Origin: an uncultured Alphaproteobacteria bacterium
Lineage (GTDB): Bacteria; Pseudomonadota; Alphaproteobacteria; HIMB59; GCA-002718135
DNA: 64,000 bases
Direction of reading: 5' to 3'
Assembly (NCBI GenBank): GCA_902582755.1
Contig: CACHSZ010000002.1
Span: forward strand, 183,362 to 247,361
The notes under the pieces are model-generated. The model had not been told where the DNA came from. It saw only the letters and a program-made list of their open reading frames with translations, and searched no databases. The translations under genes were made by a program, and so were the position numbers. Below, piece by piece: positions 46,397 to 57,323 of the stretch; the stretch's first letter is position 1, and each line of letters starts with the position of its first letter.

Positions 46397-46457
46397 GTGG
46401 AAAAAAACCAAAAATTTATATAAATTTATTTAAAATTATATTACTTAAGAAAGACAT

Positions 46458-47480
46458 ATGTTAATTGATGTAGATATAAATAATTTAGAAAATAAAAATT
46501 ATCTAGACGATCTATTTATAAATGCTCATTTTAGTAATTTATCAATAAACTGCAATATTTTAAAAGGCAGCTTTTTTTCAGATTCATTTCACTATTTTCC
46601 AATTACAAATAATGATCAGACATTTTCTTCTTTATATTTTAGAAATTACAATGATATTTCAAATTTTTATTCAGAAAAATTTTACAATAATTTTCTTAAT
46701 AAAAAAGATTCTTTTAAAACATTTAAGCAAATATTTGTCCTTGGTTCAAATTCTGGTAACAATTATTATTCAAATCTATTACAGTTTTTACCAAGAATTT
46801 ATTTTAATAAAAAATCAAATATTAAAATTGCAATCCATAGAAATTCTTCAAATAAATTTAGAAAATTTATAGAAAAAATTCTTCAATCCTTAAAAATAAA
46901 TTTTAATTTTGTTTTTCTTGATGACAATTTTTATTTTTTTTTAGAATCTGAATTCCCACAATTTTTAAATCTAGAAAATTCAGTAAAAATTTTAAAAAAT
47001 TTTATTAAACCCAATATAAATAACAGAAACAGTAAAAAAATATATGTTACAAGGGAAGATTCTAATTATAGAAAAATAATTAATGAGGGTGATGTAATTA
47101 CTCTTCTCAGAGAGAAAGAATATAAAGTTATTAATCCTCAATTATATGAAATTGATGAGCAAATAGAAATTTTTGCAAATGCAGAAAAAATCATTGCACC
47201 CCATGGTTCTAATTTAGCTAATATAATTTTTTGTAGACCTGGAACAGAAATTTTAGAAATTTCTCCTACTTTTAAAGAAAATGAAAAATTCTTTAATGAT
47301 AGATTTGCAGATTTATCAGCATTAAACAATCTTAAACACAATAAAATTATATGTGATACTGTTGATGTTGATACTCATTCTATATCTGCTAAAAAATATA
47401 TTCATCCCTCAGTTTTGTCTCAAAGTAATTATTATAAAAACTTAATTGTCAAAATTCAAGATCTCAATAATTTAGTCTAA
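46458..47480 (+). CDS. Glycosyltransferase family 61 (DUF563)-like protein
   Basis: A 340-residue protein whose second half carries the DUF563 signature: NRNSKKIYVTREDSNYRKI, EIDEQIEIFANAEKIIAPHG, then SNLANIIFCRPGTEILEISP. The first half is very rich in N, F, I and K and strongly AT-biased, unlike its neighbours. GT61 enzymes add sugars (often xylose or other) to glycans; the acceptor is unknown. Lying between tRNA-Arg and sppA in an accessory patch, it may have been acquired. Confidence 0.82.
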   Translation: MLIDVDINNLENKNYLDDLFINAHFSNLSINCNILKGSFFSDSFHYFPITNNDQTFSSLYFRNYNDISNFYSEKFYNNFLNKKDSFKTFKQIFVLGSNSGNNYYSNLLQFLPRIYFNKKSNIKIAIHRNSSNKFRKFIEKILQSLKINFNFVFLDDNFYFFLESEFPQFLNLENSVKILKNFIKPNINNRNSKKIYVTREDSNYRKIINEGDVITLLREKEYKVINPQLYEIDEQIEIFANAEKIIAPHGSNLANIIFCRPGTEILEISPTFKENEKFFNDRFADLSALNNLKHNKIICDTVDVDTHSISAKKYIHPSVLSQSNYYKNLIVKIQDLNNLV

Positions 47481-47481
47481 G

Positions 47482-48504
47482 TTAGCATTCTTTTAAAAAC
47501 GTAGGAATTAAAAGATTAATACTTGTCTCCAAGTTTTTACAAATGTAATTATAATAGTCTAGATTATATTTTTCCTTTTTATAGGTAACTAGAAAATCTT
47601 CTAAAAGGGAATTATTCATTATATTTTCATAAATTTTGTAATCTTCAAATTTGTTTTCATTAACTATTAATTTGATTAAAGTTTCGTAATCTAAAATATC
47701 ATCAATTAAAAAATTATCTTTTGCTTGTTGACTACTATAAATTAAGGCTCCAATATTTTTTTTTAAATAAGATTTTTCAATTTTACGACTCTTTGATACC
47801 TTTGAAATAAAGTCATTATATATTGCATCAATAATATTCTGAAGATGTTCAATTTCTTTATTTTCGGGACGTCTATATGGATTAAATAAATCTTTACTTT
47901 GTCCTGCATTTTGGCTGAAAACTTCTATACCATTTTTAGTTTCAATTGATTGACCAAAAATTCCCGAGGATATGCTTGTGGGATCATTATAATAGAACCA
48001 GCTTGGTCCACTTACACCAATACTTCCTATGATTGATCCATAAGATGCAAATATTTTGTCGGCTGAAGTTGCAGCCCAATATCCTCCAGAGGCTAATATT
48101 TCTTTTGTAAAGAAATATATTTTTGTATTTGTATTTTTTTTAAATTCATAAATAATTTTTTCTAGCTCTGCTGTAGCACTAACTGTACCACCTGGTGAAT
48201 TGATGTTTATTATTAGAGCCTTGATTTTAAGTTTTTTTAATTCTTCCAAATAAGATTTGACTTGTGTAGGATTAATATAATCATAAAAACCACTCCCAAA
48301 AACATTATTTGTATCATTAAATATTGGTCCATTTAAATTTATGCTAGCTATAATATTTTTAGAGTTTTCATTTCCATCAATCATTGAAAATTGATATTTT
48401 TGAAAATCTTTAGAAAAATTTATAAAAATATTAACAATGATTAGAAAGATTAATATAGCAACTAAAAAACCAAGAGTTCTAAAAAAAACACTAAAAAATA
48501 CCAT
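47482..48504 (-). CDS. sppA: Signal peptide peptidase SppA
   Basis: A 340-residue inner-membrane serine protease that clears signal peptides. One N-terminal membrane segment (about 8-28), then IININSPGGTVSATAELEKI and the catalytic Ser in ILASGGYWAATSADKIFAS, with SIIGSIGVSGPSW following. The short ~340-residue form lacks the duplicated half of E. coli SppA, as usual outside enterobacteria. It converges on the GT61 gene with one base between stops. Confidence 0.9.
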   Translation of the reverse strand: MVFFSVFFRTLGFLVAILIFLIIVNIFINFSKDFQKYQFSMIDGNENSKNIIASINLNGPIFNDTNNVFGSGFYDYINPTQVKSYLEELKKLKIKALIININSPGGTVSATAELEKIIYEFKKNTNTKIYFFTKEILASGGYWAATSADKIFASYGSIIGSIGVSGPSWFYYNDPTSISSGIFGQSIETKNGIEVFSQNAGQSKDLFNPYRRPENKEIEHLQNIIDAIYNDFISKVSKSRKIEKSYLKKNIGALIYSSQQAKDNFLIDDILDYETLIKLIVNENKFEDYKIYENIMNNSLLEDFLVTYKKEKYNLDYYNYICKNLETSINLLIPTFLKEC

Positions 48505-48588
48505 TTTTTTTAAAATATCATAAGTTTACTAGTTTCGAATTTTTTTTTGAGTTTTTTCCTTGAATAGAAAGCAATAATGCTTACATAA

Positions 48589-48614
48589 CTAGCACTCTTA
48601 TAGAAGAGTGCTAA
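48589..48614 (+). promoter_or_regulatory. CIRCE-like operator for groES-groEL
   Basis: CTAGCACTC (48589-48597) and GAGTGCTAA (48606-48614) form the HrcA inverted repeat with one mismatch, but the spacer is eight bases instead of nine. It sits 42 bases before the groES ATG. A CTTGAA hexamer (48559-48564) upstream could serve as a -35, also fitting heat-shock sigma recognition. HrcA control is the likely reading; hrcA itself is not in the window. Confidence 0.7.
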
Positions 48615-48656
48615 TATAAAAACACTAAATTTCAATTAGTTAACAAATGAGGAAAT

Positions 48657-48962
48657 ATGAATTTTAGACCTTTACATGATAGAGTTCTAGTCAAAAGAGT
48701 AGACTCTGATCAAAAAACAGCAGGAGGAATAATAATCCCTGATACCGCTCAAGAGAAACCAATGGAAGGTGAAGTACTAGAAGTTGGTTCTGGAGCAAGA
48801 GATGAAACAGGAAAACTAGTACCTTTGGATGTAAAAAAAGGAGATAAAATACTTTTTGGAAAATGGTCCGGTACTGAAGTTAAAATGAATGGAGCAGATT
48901 ACTTAATAATGAAAGAGTCTGATATCATGGGAATTATTACTTCGGGTAAGAAAAAAAAATAA
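48657..48962 (+). CDS. groS: Co-chaperonin GroES
   Basis: A 101-residue GroEL cap with [17 protein letters not shown], the mobile-loop region [18 protein letters not shown], and [20 protein letters not shown] at the C-terminal barrel. It uses an AGGAAAT-type ribosome site just before the ATG and is 21 bases upstream of groEL. The CIRCE-like operator ahead implies heat induction. Confidence 0.97.
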   Translation: MNFRPLHDRVLVKRVDSDQKTAGGIIIPDTAQEKPMEGEVLEVGSGARDETGKLVPLDVKKGDKILFGKWSGTEVKMNGADYLIMKESDIMGIITSGKKKK

Positions 48963-48968
48963 ACTTAA

Positions 48969-50651
<1,683 letters not shown>

Positions 50652-50677
50652 TCTTTTATAAAAAAAATTATGAAAAG

Positions 50678-50705
50678 AGGGCAAATTTATTTGCCCTTTT
50701 TTTTT
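50678..50705 (+). terminator. Intrinsic terminator of groES-groEL (bidirectional)
   Basis: An 8-bp perfect stem AGGGCAAA/TTTGCCCT with a TTTA loop and nine following Ts. On the other strand a shorter T-rich tail would also stop the convergent peroxidase gene. Confidence 0.85.
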
Positions 50706-51240
50706 AAATTAATCGATCTATTAAATTCGTGATTTTTGTACTATCTGGTTTTGTCATAGAAGACCAAGATTTAACAAGCTGTCCATTTCTATCAAAAAGA
50801 TATTTATAAAAATTCCACTTTGGCTTTTCGTTATATTCATTGTTGATCCAAGTATAAATTGGATGGGCACTACTTCCTTTAACATCCATTGGCGATGAAG
50901 TAACAAAGCCTACACCGTAGTTAACTAAACATATTTTTTTAATATCTTCGATATCTGAATATTCTTGGTTAAAGGAATTGCTCGTAGTAGCTATTATTGT
51001 TAAATCACTTTTTCTGTAATTAAGAAATAAATTTTGAAGATCTTCATACTGTGGAGTGAAACCACATCTTGAGGCTGTATTTACTATTAAAATTGGCTTA
51101 CCTGCAAACTTCTCTAAATTTACATGATTGCCGTCTATATCTTCAAATGAGAAATCGTATAAATTCACTGTTTCATTTGCTAATAAAGTATTCTTTAAGT
51201 TAAGCATAATCAAAAAAACAAGTAAAAATTTAATTTTCAT
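50704..51240 (-). CDS. Glutathione-peroxidase-family protein, exported
   Basis: A 178-residue thiol peroxidase with signal peptide (about 1-21). The peroxidatic cysteine is in VNTASRCGFTPQYEDL, a Cys not a selenocysteine. Downstream are FNQEYSDIEDIKKIC and PKWNFYKYLFDRNG, the WNF motif of the GPx site. The exported location suggests defence against peroxide in the periplasm. It converges on groEL and diverges from mscS by 26 bases. Confidence 0.9.
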   Translation of the reverse strand: MKIKFLLVFLIMLNLKNTLLANETVNLYDFSFEDIDGNHVNLEKFAGKPILIVNTASRCGFTPQYEDLQNLFLNYRKSDLTIIATTSNSFNQEYSDIEDIKKICLVNYGVGFVTSSPMDVKGSSAHPIYTWINNEYNEKPKWNFYKYLFDRNGQLVKSWSSMTKPDSTKITNLIDRLI

Positions 51241-51266
51241 GATAGTGAGTATTAAATATATCGCTT

Positions 51267-52403
51267 ATGGAAACATTCAATAGCTTTACTGACCTTTTTT
51301 TAGATGTTTGGAATAATGGTGTTTTTGGCATAAATGCTACTGATATCATAGTAAGTCTTGTAATTTTCCTGCTTTTTTATTTACTTAGAAGACTTATAGC
51401 CAGATTTATTCTTAATCGATTATCAAGAATTGTTTCGAGAACATCCAATCAAATTGATGACGCTGTTATTGAAGTACTCGATGGACCATTAAAATTTCTC
51501 CCTGTTGTTTTAGGTTTTTTTATAGCTTCTTCATATTTGGATGTTTCTGATAACAATCAAGATTTTTTAGATTTACTAAACAGATCATTAATTACAATTT
51601 TTATATTCTGGTTACTACATCAATTGATTATACCTTTTTCATTTGTAATAAAAAATTTTGAGTCAAAAATTTCAAAGCCATTAGTTGATTGGACTCTTAA
51701 AGGTTTAAAAATTCTTGTTATTGTTCTTGGTGCTGTCGCAATATTAGAATTGTGGGGTATAAGAGTAGGCCCTGTAATTGCTGGATTAGGATTATTTGGT
51801 GTAGCAGTTGCACTTGGTGCTCAAGATTTATTTAAAAATTTAATTAGTGGTATCATGATACTAATGGAAAAAAGGTTTACTGTTGGTGATGTTATATTAG
51901 TTTCAGGTGAAGTAGAAGGAGTTGTTGAACAAATTGGATTTAGATCCACACTTGTTAGAAGATTTGATTCAACTCCAGTAATGGTGCCAAATTATAAATT
52001 TGCTGAGCAGTCTGTAACTAATTACACAAGAAGACATCATAGACGAATAAGATGGCTAATTGGATTAGAATATAGAACTAGTATAGATCAATTAAAAAAT
52101 ATCAGAGATGATATAAATAATTTAATTGAAAAAGATGATAACTTTGCAAAAAATCAAAACGCAAGTTTTTATGTTCGAATAGATAGTTTTTCTGATAGTT
52201 CTATTGATATGCTAGTGCAAACATTTACAGTTACGAATGAATGGTCAGAATTTTTAAAAATAAAAGAAAATCTTGCTGTCAAAATAATAGAAATAGTTGA
52301 AAATAATGAAGCCGGTTTTGCTTTTCCGAGTCAATCACTTTATGTTGAAAAATTATCAGATGAAAAAACAGAAATTTTTAATCCTCAATCTACTAAGAAA
52401 TAA
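51267..52403 (+). CDS. MscS-family mechanosensitive channel
   Basis: A 378-residue inner-membrane channel releasing osmolytes on hypo-osmotic shock. Several N-terminal membrane helices, then the pore helix AGLGLFGVAVALGAQDLFKN and the soluble vestibule start EKRFTVGDVILVSGEVEGVV with VMVPNYKFAEQSVTNYTRR. Length fits the smaller MscS/YnaI-like group. The last base overlaps the start of the following AI-2E-type gene. Confidence 0.92.
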   Translation: METFNSFTDLFLDVWNNGVFGINATDIIVSLVIFLLFYLLRRLIARFILNRLSRIVSRTSNQIDDAVIEVLDGPLKFLPVVLGFFIASSYLDVSDNNQDFLDLLNRSLITIFIFWLLHQLIIPFSFVIKNFESKISKPLVDWTLKGLKILVIVLGAVAILELWGIRVGPVIAGLGLFGVAVALGAQDLFKNLISGIMILMEKRFTVGDVILVSGEVEGVVEQIGFRSTLVRRFDSTPVMVPNYKFAEQSVTNYTRRHHRRIRWLIGLEYRTSIDQLKNIRDDINNLIEKDDNFAKNQNASFYVRIDSFSDSSIDMLVQTFTVTNEWSEFLKIKENLAVKIIEIVENNEAGFAFPSQSLYVEKLSDEKTEIFNPQSTKK

Positions 52404-53407
52404 TGAATGAAAATAATCGTGTAATTTCTGGTTCTCTTTTTATATTAGCTAGTATTGCTGTTGCGTTTATACTAAATTTTTCTCAACCAATAATGGTCCC
52501 GTTTGTGTTAGCACTTCTTTTAAGGATATTAATTGATCCAATAATTGATTTTCAGACTATATATCTTCGTGTACACAGATTTATAGCAGTTTTTATAAGT
52601 ATTTGTTTAATTGTACTTTTATTCTCAATTATAGTTCCTTTTATTGTTTCTTCTGTAGCAACATTCTTGGAGTCTGCAGATGACTATAATCAAAAAGTAA
52701 TCATCTTAATTGAGGCAATAATAATACAGCTTCAACAATTTGAAATTGATATTGATAGAGAAACAATCAGAAATACAATTGCAGAGTTACCCATCACTAA
52801 TTGGGCAGCAACTATATTAAGTAACAGTGCAAATTTTATTTCAAAGTTTCTCTTAGTTGTAATTATAACTTTATTTTTATTATTAGGAACTCCTCCTAAA
52901 AATACTTCAGATGAATGGAACGATATTATTAGATTAGTAAAAAAATATATATTTACTAAATTTTTAACATCAGCTTTTACAGGCATTGTTGCAGGATTTA
53001 TTTATTGGTTTTTAGGTTTAGAATTAGCCTTTATTTTTGGAAGTTTAACATTTATTTTAAATTTTATTCCAGTTATTGGGTCTGTAATTGCTGTTCTACT
53101 TCCATTACCAATCGCTTTCCTTCAATACAATGATCCAACACTAGTTGTATTAATTATAATTTTACCTACGATTATTCATCAAATAGTAGGAAATTTTGTA
53201 GAACCTAAAATATTTGGTGAGAGTTTTGGTTTACATCCAATTACAATTATTTTATCCTTAATTTTCTGGGGAATGATTTGGGGCTTTATTGGAGTTCTTC
53301 TCGCAGCACCTTTAACTGCAATCATCAGAATTTCATTTGAAAGATTTAAAACAACCAAACAAATTGCAAGATTATTAGAAGGTAAGATTCATATAAAAGA
53401 AAGTTAA
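52403..53407 (+). CDS. AI-2E-family (PerM-like) transporter
   Basis: A 334-residue membrane protein with eight helices, beginning GSLFILASIAVAFILNFSQ. The family stretch VGNFVEPKIFGESFGLHPI and IFWGMIWGFIGVLLAAPLTA identify AI-2E_transport/PerM. Substrate is uncertain (sodium-proton, AI-2 or other). It starts one base before the mscS stop ends, so the two are coupled, and it converges on recX with a 4-base overlap. Confidence 0.87.
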   Translation: MNENNRVISGSLFILASIAVAFILNFSQPIMVPFVLALLLRILIDPIIDFQTIYLRVHRFIAVFISICLIVLLFSIIVPFIVSSVATFLESADDYNQKVIILIEAIIIQLQQFEIDIDRETIRNTIAELPITNWAATILSNSANFISKFLLVVIITLFLLLGTPPKNTSDEWNDIIRLVKKYIFTKFLTSAFTGIVAGFIYWFLGLELAFIFGSLTFILNFIPVIGSVIAVLLPLPIAFLQYNDPTLVVLIIILPTIIHQIVGNFVEPKIFGESFGLHPITIILSLIFWGMIWGFIGVLLAAPLTAIIRISFERFKTTKQIARLLEGKIHIKES

Positions 53408-53874
53408 CCTAATATTTTTTTACATATATCATAACTAAAACCAGCTCTTGCCATTTTTGCTAATTTTTTTTCATAACTTTCATTTTTTTCTAATAATTTT
53501 TTTTTCTTTACAAATATTTTTGCTGACTCTAATTCCCAATTATCGTTATTTTGGTTCATAGAAATTAAATTTTTTTGAATTTGAGATTTATTAACTCCTT
53601 TTTTTATTAAGTAATTGAAAATAAAATTCTTAGATCTTCCAGAATTGGACAAAGAAAGAATTTTTGTTGAGCTATATCTATCATCATCAATAAATTTATT
53701 CTTTTCTAATTTTAAAATTATACTTTCAATAATATCTATGAGTTTTTTTTTCTCAAAATTTGTTACATTTAATCTTAAAATTTTTCTTTTAAGTACATTA
53801 ACTAAATTATTCTTCGAGGAATCGTATTTACTTAAGTAATCAACCGCGTATTTTAAGAGTTTTTTTTGATCCAC
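53404..53874 (-). CDS. recX: RecX-like recombination regulator
   Basis: A small, strongly basic helical protein (156 residues from the GTG at 53874; a TTG at 53889 would give 161) that in other bacteria modulates RecA. The typical repeat blocks are visible, FIDDDRYSSTKILSLSNSGR and NFIFNYLIKKGVNKSQIQKN, ending with KKLAKMARAGFSYDICKKIL. recA is not in the window. It converges on the AI-2E-type gene. Confidence 0.85.
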   Translation of the reverse strand: MDQKKLLKYAVDYLSKYDSSKNNLVNVLKRKILRLNVTNFEKKKLIDIIESIILKLEKNKFIDDDRYSSTKILSLSNSGRSKNFIFNYLIKKGVNKSQIQKNLISMNQNNDNWELESAKIFVKKKKLLEKNESYEKKLAKMARAGFSYDICKKILG

Positions 53875-53922
53875 TAAATTAATATACAAATTATTTAAAT
53901 ATATTAAAAGAAAACTCCTAAT

Positions 53923-54693
53923 ATGATTGAGTATAATTATCTTTGTTTTCTTACATTAGTGAAAAAAGAAGTTTTTAGGTTTTTAAAAGTTGGAATACAA
54001 ACGGTGATTGGTCCAGCTATCAGCTCTTTGTTATTTTTAGCTGTTTTTAGTCTAGCTCTAGGTAGATCTGTTAATTCAATAAATGGTATTGATCTTCCTT
54101 ATTTTATTGCGCCTGGTTTGATAATGATGACTATGCTTCAAAACTCTTTTGCTAATTCGGCATCAAGTATTGGTCAATCAAAATTTCAAGGTAATATTGT
54201 AGATATATTAATGGCTCCATTAAATAATTTAGAATTGGCATTCGGATTTATAATTGGCTCAGTTTGCAGAGGTGTTGTGTGCGGTATAGTAACAACTTTA
54301 GGAGTTATGATATTTGTACCACTTCATGTGCACTCGTATACGGCACTATTATTTTTCACATTAATGGGATGCACAATGATGGCTACTTTGGGTACAATTG
54401 TTGGTATTTGGGCAGATAAATGGGATCAGCAACAAGGTATAACTAACTTTATTGTTTTGCCGCTTACTTTTTTATCAGGAACATTTTATTCAATTTCAAG
54501 ACTTCCTGAGTTTTGGCAAACAGTTTCTTCATTTAATCCATTCTTCTATAATATTGATGGTTTTAGATATGCTTTTACAGGTATTTCTGATAGCTCGTTA
54601 ATTCAAGGATCAATGTTCTTAATAATTATTAATATTATATTAATTTTAATATGCTATTTTATGTTTCACAAAGGATATAAAATCAAATTTTAA
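53923..54693 (+). CDS. ABC-2-type transporter permease, orphan
   Basis: A 256-residue permease with six helices, including the ABC-2 motifs GPAISSLLFLAVFSLALGR and LPLTFLSGTFYSISRLPEFW. No ATPase gene adjoins it, so its energising partner must lie elsewhere. In alphaproteobacteria a similar permease is commonly located just before argD-argF, as here (2-base gap). Substrate unknown. Confidence 0.85.
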   Translation: MIEYNYLCFLTLVKKEVFRFLKVGIQTVIGPAISSLLFLAVFSLALGRSVNSINGIDLPYFIAPGLIMMTMLQNSFANSASSIGQSKFQGNIVDILMAPLNNLELAFGFIIGSVCRGVVCGIVTTLGVMIFVPLHVHSYTALLFFTLMGCTMMATLGTIVGIWADKWDQQQGITNFIVLPLTFLSGTFYSISRLPEFWQTVSSFNPFFYNIDGFRYAFTGISDSSLIQGSMFLIIINIILILICYFMFHKGYKIKF

Positions 54694-54695
54694 AT

Positions 54696-55871
54696 ATGTC
54701 TAGCAAACCTCTATCAAATGTTATGCCAACTTATGGCAATAAAACTCTTGAATTTGTAAAAGGTAAAGGATGTTATTTATACTCTAGTCAAAACAAAAAA
54801 TATTTAGATTTTGCAAGTGGAATAGCAGTAAATTCTCTCGGTCATTGTCATCCTAAGCTAATAAAGGCACTTAATAAACAATCAAAACAACTTTGGCATA
54901 TTTCAAATCTATATTTAATAAAAAAACAGGAGCAATTTGCGAAATTACTTTGTAAAAAATCTTTTGCAGATAAAGTTTTTTTTACTAATTCTGGAACTGA
55001 ATCTATTGAATGTGGAATTAAAATAATTAGAAGTTTTCATTCATACCATAATACAAAGAAAACAGAGATTATTACTTTTGATGGTGCTTTTCATGGTAGA
55101 ACTTACGGCGCACTTTCTGCGCAAAAAAATAAAAAATACTCTCATGGTTTTGGCCCTCTTTTGAAAGGTTTTAAACAAATTAAATTCAATGATGAAAAAA
55201 AATTAAAGTTAGCGATAAATAAAAAAACTGCAGGTATTATTATTGAGCCAATTCAGGGAGAAGGAGGTATTCGTCCTGCAAACTTAAGTTTTTTAAAATC
55301 ATTAAGAAAAATTTGTAATGAAAATGGTATTTTACTATTCTTTGATGAAGTTCAATGCGGTTTTGGTAGATCTGGTAAATTATTTTCCCATGAATGGGCA
55401 AAAATTAAGCCTGATATTATGTCTGTAGCAAAAGGTATTGGATCGGGTTTTCCTCTTGGAGCTTGTATGTCAACAAACAAAGCATGTGTTGCAATGACCA
55501 AGGGCAGTCATGGATCAACTTATGGCGGTAATCCGTTAGCTATGAGTGTAGGTTTAGAAGTTTTAAAACTTATCTCAAATAAAAAATTTCTTTCAAAAGT
55601 TGACAAAACTGCCAGATATTTTTGGAAAAATTTAAAAAAATTAGAGAATACTTCCAATATTATTTCAGAGGTAAGAGGTGCAGGACTTTTATTGGGGATC
55701 AAAACAAATATTAGTAATATAGAATTTTCTGAACAATTAAAAAAAAATAAATTACTGAATGTGCCAGCTGCAGATAATACAGTAAGATTAGCTCCACCAC
55801 TTATTGTTTCTTATAAAGAGATTGATAAATCAATTACAATAATTAATAAGAGCTTAAAAGAACTATCATAA
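54696..55871 (+). CDS. argD: Acetylornithine aminotransferase ArgD
   Basis: Class-III PLP aminotransferase of 391 residues in arginine biosynthesis. Motifs: FASGIAVNSLGHCHPKLIKA, FTNSGTESIECGIKI, DEVQCGFGRSGKLF, and the PLP lysine in MSVAKGIGSGFPLGACMST. Length normal. Its stop overlaps the argF ATG by one base, consistent with an arg operon. Confidence 0.94.
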   Translation: MSSKPLSNVMPTYGNKTLEFVKGKGCYLYSSQNKKYLDFASGIAVNSLGHCHPKLIKALNKQSKQLWHISNLYLIKKQEQFAKLLCKKSFADKVFFTNSGTESIECGIKIIRSFHSYHNTKKTEIITFDGAFHGRTYGALSAQKNKKYSHGFGPLLKGFKQIKFNDEKKLKLAINKKTAGIIIEPIQGEGGIRPANLSFLKSLRKICNENGILLFFDEVQCGFGRSGKLFSHEWAKIKPDIMSVAKGIGSGFPLGACMSTNKACVAMTKGSHGSTYGGNPLAMSVGLEVLKLISNKKFLSKVDKTARYFWKNLKKLENTSNIISEVRGAGLLLGIKTNISNIEFSEQLKKNKLLNVPAADNTVRLAPPLIVSYKEIDKSITIINKSLKELS

Positions 55872-56767
55872 TGAAACATTTTATTGATATTAATAATTTA
55901 AAAAAAAAAGAAATTGATGAAATAATATCACTTGCAAAAAAAATTAAAAAAAACCCAAAAAAATATTCTTCATTTTGTAGTGATAAAACTCTTGGTTTAA
56001 TTTTTGAAAAACAATCACTAAGAACTAGACTAAGCTTCAATGTAGGAATGCAAAAATTAGGAGGTTCTGTTTTAGAACTACAAAGTAAAGATATTGGTTT
56101 TGATAACAAAAGAGAAAAAGCCGAAGATGTTCTTAAAGTATTAAGTCAATATATTGACTGTATAATGATTAGAAATAATAATCACAAACATATAGTAAAT
56201 TTAAGCAAAGAAAATATTATACCGATTATAAATGGTTTAACTGAATATAGTCATCCATGTCAGATACTTGGTGATTTTTTAACTCTTCAAGAGTATTTTA
56301 AAAGTATAAAAAAAACAAATATTGCTTGGATAGGTGATTATAATAATGTCTTACGTTCTCTCATACATCTTCAAAATATTTATAACTTTAAACTGAATTT
56401 AATTGTCCCAAAAGAAATTTTTAAAAATTATAAAAAAGAGTTTCAACAATACAAAAATACAAATTTAAATCATTTTTTTGATCCTATCTTAGGTACAAAA
56501 AATTCAAATTGTATAATGACTGATGTTTGGGTTTCTATGGGTGAAAAAAATAAAAACAAAGTAAAGTATTTTAAAAATTTTACAGTAAATAAAGAAATTA
56601 TGAATAATGCATCAAGGAATGTAATATTTATGCATTGTTTACCAGCTAAAAGAGAAAAAGAAGTCACATCAGATGTTCTTGATGGTAAAAATTCTGTAGT
56701 ATTAAAGCAAGCAAAAAATAGAATGTATATTCAACAAGCAATTTTAATTTATGTACTTAAAAAATAG
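55871..56767 (+). CDS. argF: Ornithine carbamoyltransferase ArgF with SLRTR motif
   Basis: Converts ornithine and carbamoyl phosphate to citrulline. 298 residues. The carbamoyl-phosphate loop reads FEKQSLRTRLSF (S49-R53) instead of the usual STRTR; HPCQILGDFLTLQEYF and the catalytic HCLPAKREKEVTSDVL are normal. The SxRTR variant also occurs in acetyl/succinyl-ornithine carbamoyltransferases, so substrate preference is worth testing, but the argD partner supports the standard role. It overlaps the lipoprotein gene by 17 bases. Confidence 0.92.
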   Translation: MKHFIDINNLKKKEIDEIISLAKKIKKNPKKYSSFCSDKTLGLIFEKQSLRTRLSFNVGMQKLGGSVLELQSKDIGFDNKREKAEDVLKVLSQYIDCIMIRNNNHKHIVNLSKENIIPIINGLTEYSHPCQILGDFLTLQEYFKSIKKTNIAWIGDYNNVLRSLIHLQNIYNFKLNLIVPKEIFKNYKKEFQQYKNTNLNHFFDPILGTKNSNCIMTDVWVSMGEKNKNKVKYFKNFTVNKEIMNNASRNVIFMHCLPAKREKEVTSDVLDGKNSVVLKQAKNRMYIQQAILIYVLKK

Positions 56768-57323
56768 TTTTATCTTAATCTTGTTTACGATTCTATCTTG
56801 TCAACCAGTTGAAATATTAAAACCAATTGAAATTGACGCATCTATATTTGAAAAAATATCAATAAATGCAGAACAAGTTGAAGTTAATAAGAAATACAAT
56901 TCAGTATTTTCAAAATCAAATATTGAAGATCAAATTCGAAAATCTCCAATCAATTTAATGATAGAATGGAATAGTCAAAACATTCTTAAACTTGGAAATG
57001 AAAACAAGTTAGTTATAAATATTTTAGATGCATCTATAAAAAAAACTGAAATAATGAATGTTGATGCTAAAAAATATGAGGAAAAAACTATATTTAATTA
57101 CGAAGTATTTTATTTAGTTGAGTATGAGCTTTATGATAGTAGTAGTTATTTAATAGCTAATACTACAGTAGAGACTTCAAGATCTACAACTTCTCAAAAA
57201 TATATTTCTTTAAATGAAACTGAAATAATTATTAATGATTTATTAATTTCAGCAATGAGAGATTATATAAATGAAACAAAAAACCAATTATCAATTTATA
57301 TGGGAGATTATTTAAGTTTTTAA
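56751..57323 (+). CDS. Unknown exported lipoprotein downstream of argF
   Basis: A 190-residue protein with a lipobox ending ILSC (Cys17), so probably lipid-anchored. The remainder is beta/alpha mixed without a domain I recognise: WNSQNILKLGNENKLVINIL, YEVFYLVEYELYDSSSYLIA. Its start lies inside argF (17-base overlap), placing it in the arg transcript. Tail-to-tail overlap of four bases with trkH. Function unknown. Confidence 0.7.
   Translation: MYLKNSFILILFTILSCQPVEILKPIEIDASIFEKISINAEQVEVNKKYNSVFSKSNIEDQIRKSPINLMIEWNSQNILKLGNENKLVINILDASIKKTEIMNVDAKKYEEKTIFNYEVFYLVEYELYDSSSYLIANTTVETSRSTTSQKYISLNETEIIINDLLISAMRDYINETKNQLSIYMGDYLSF

Noticed and set aside
50704..51240. Selenocysteine in the glutathione-peroxidase-like protein
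   Set aside because: The active-site codon is a normal Cys codon read through without TGA.
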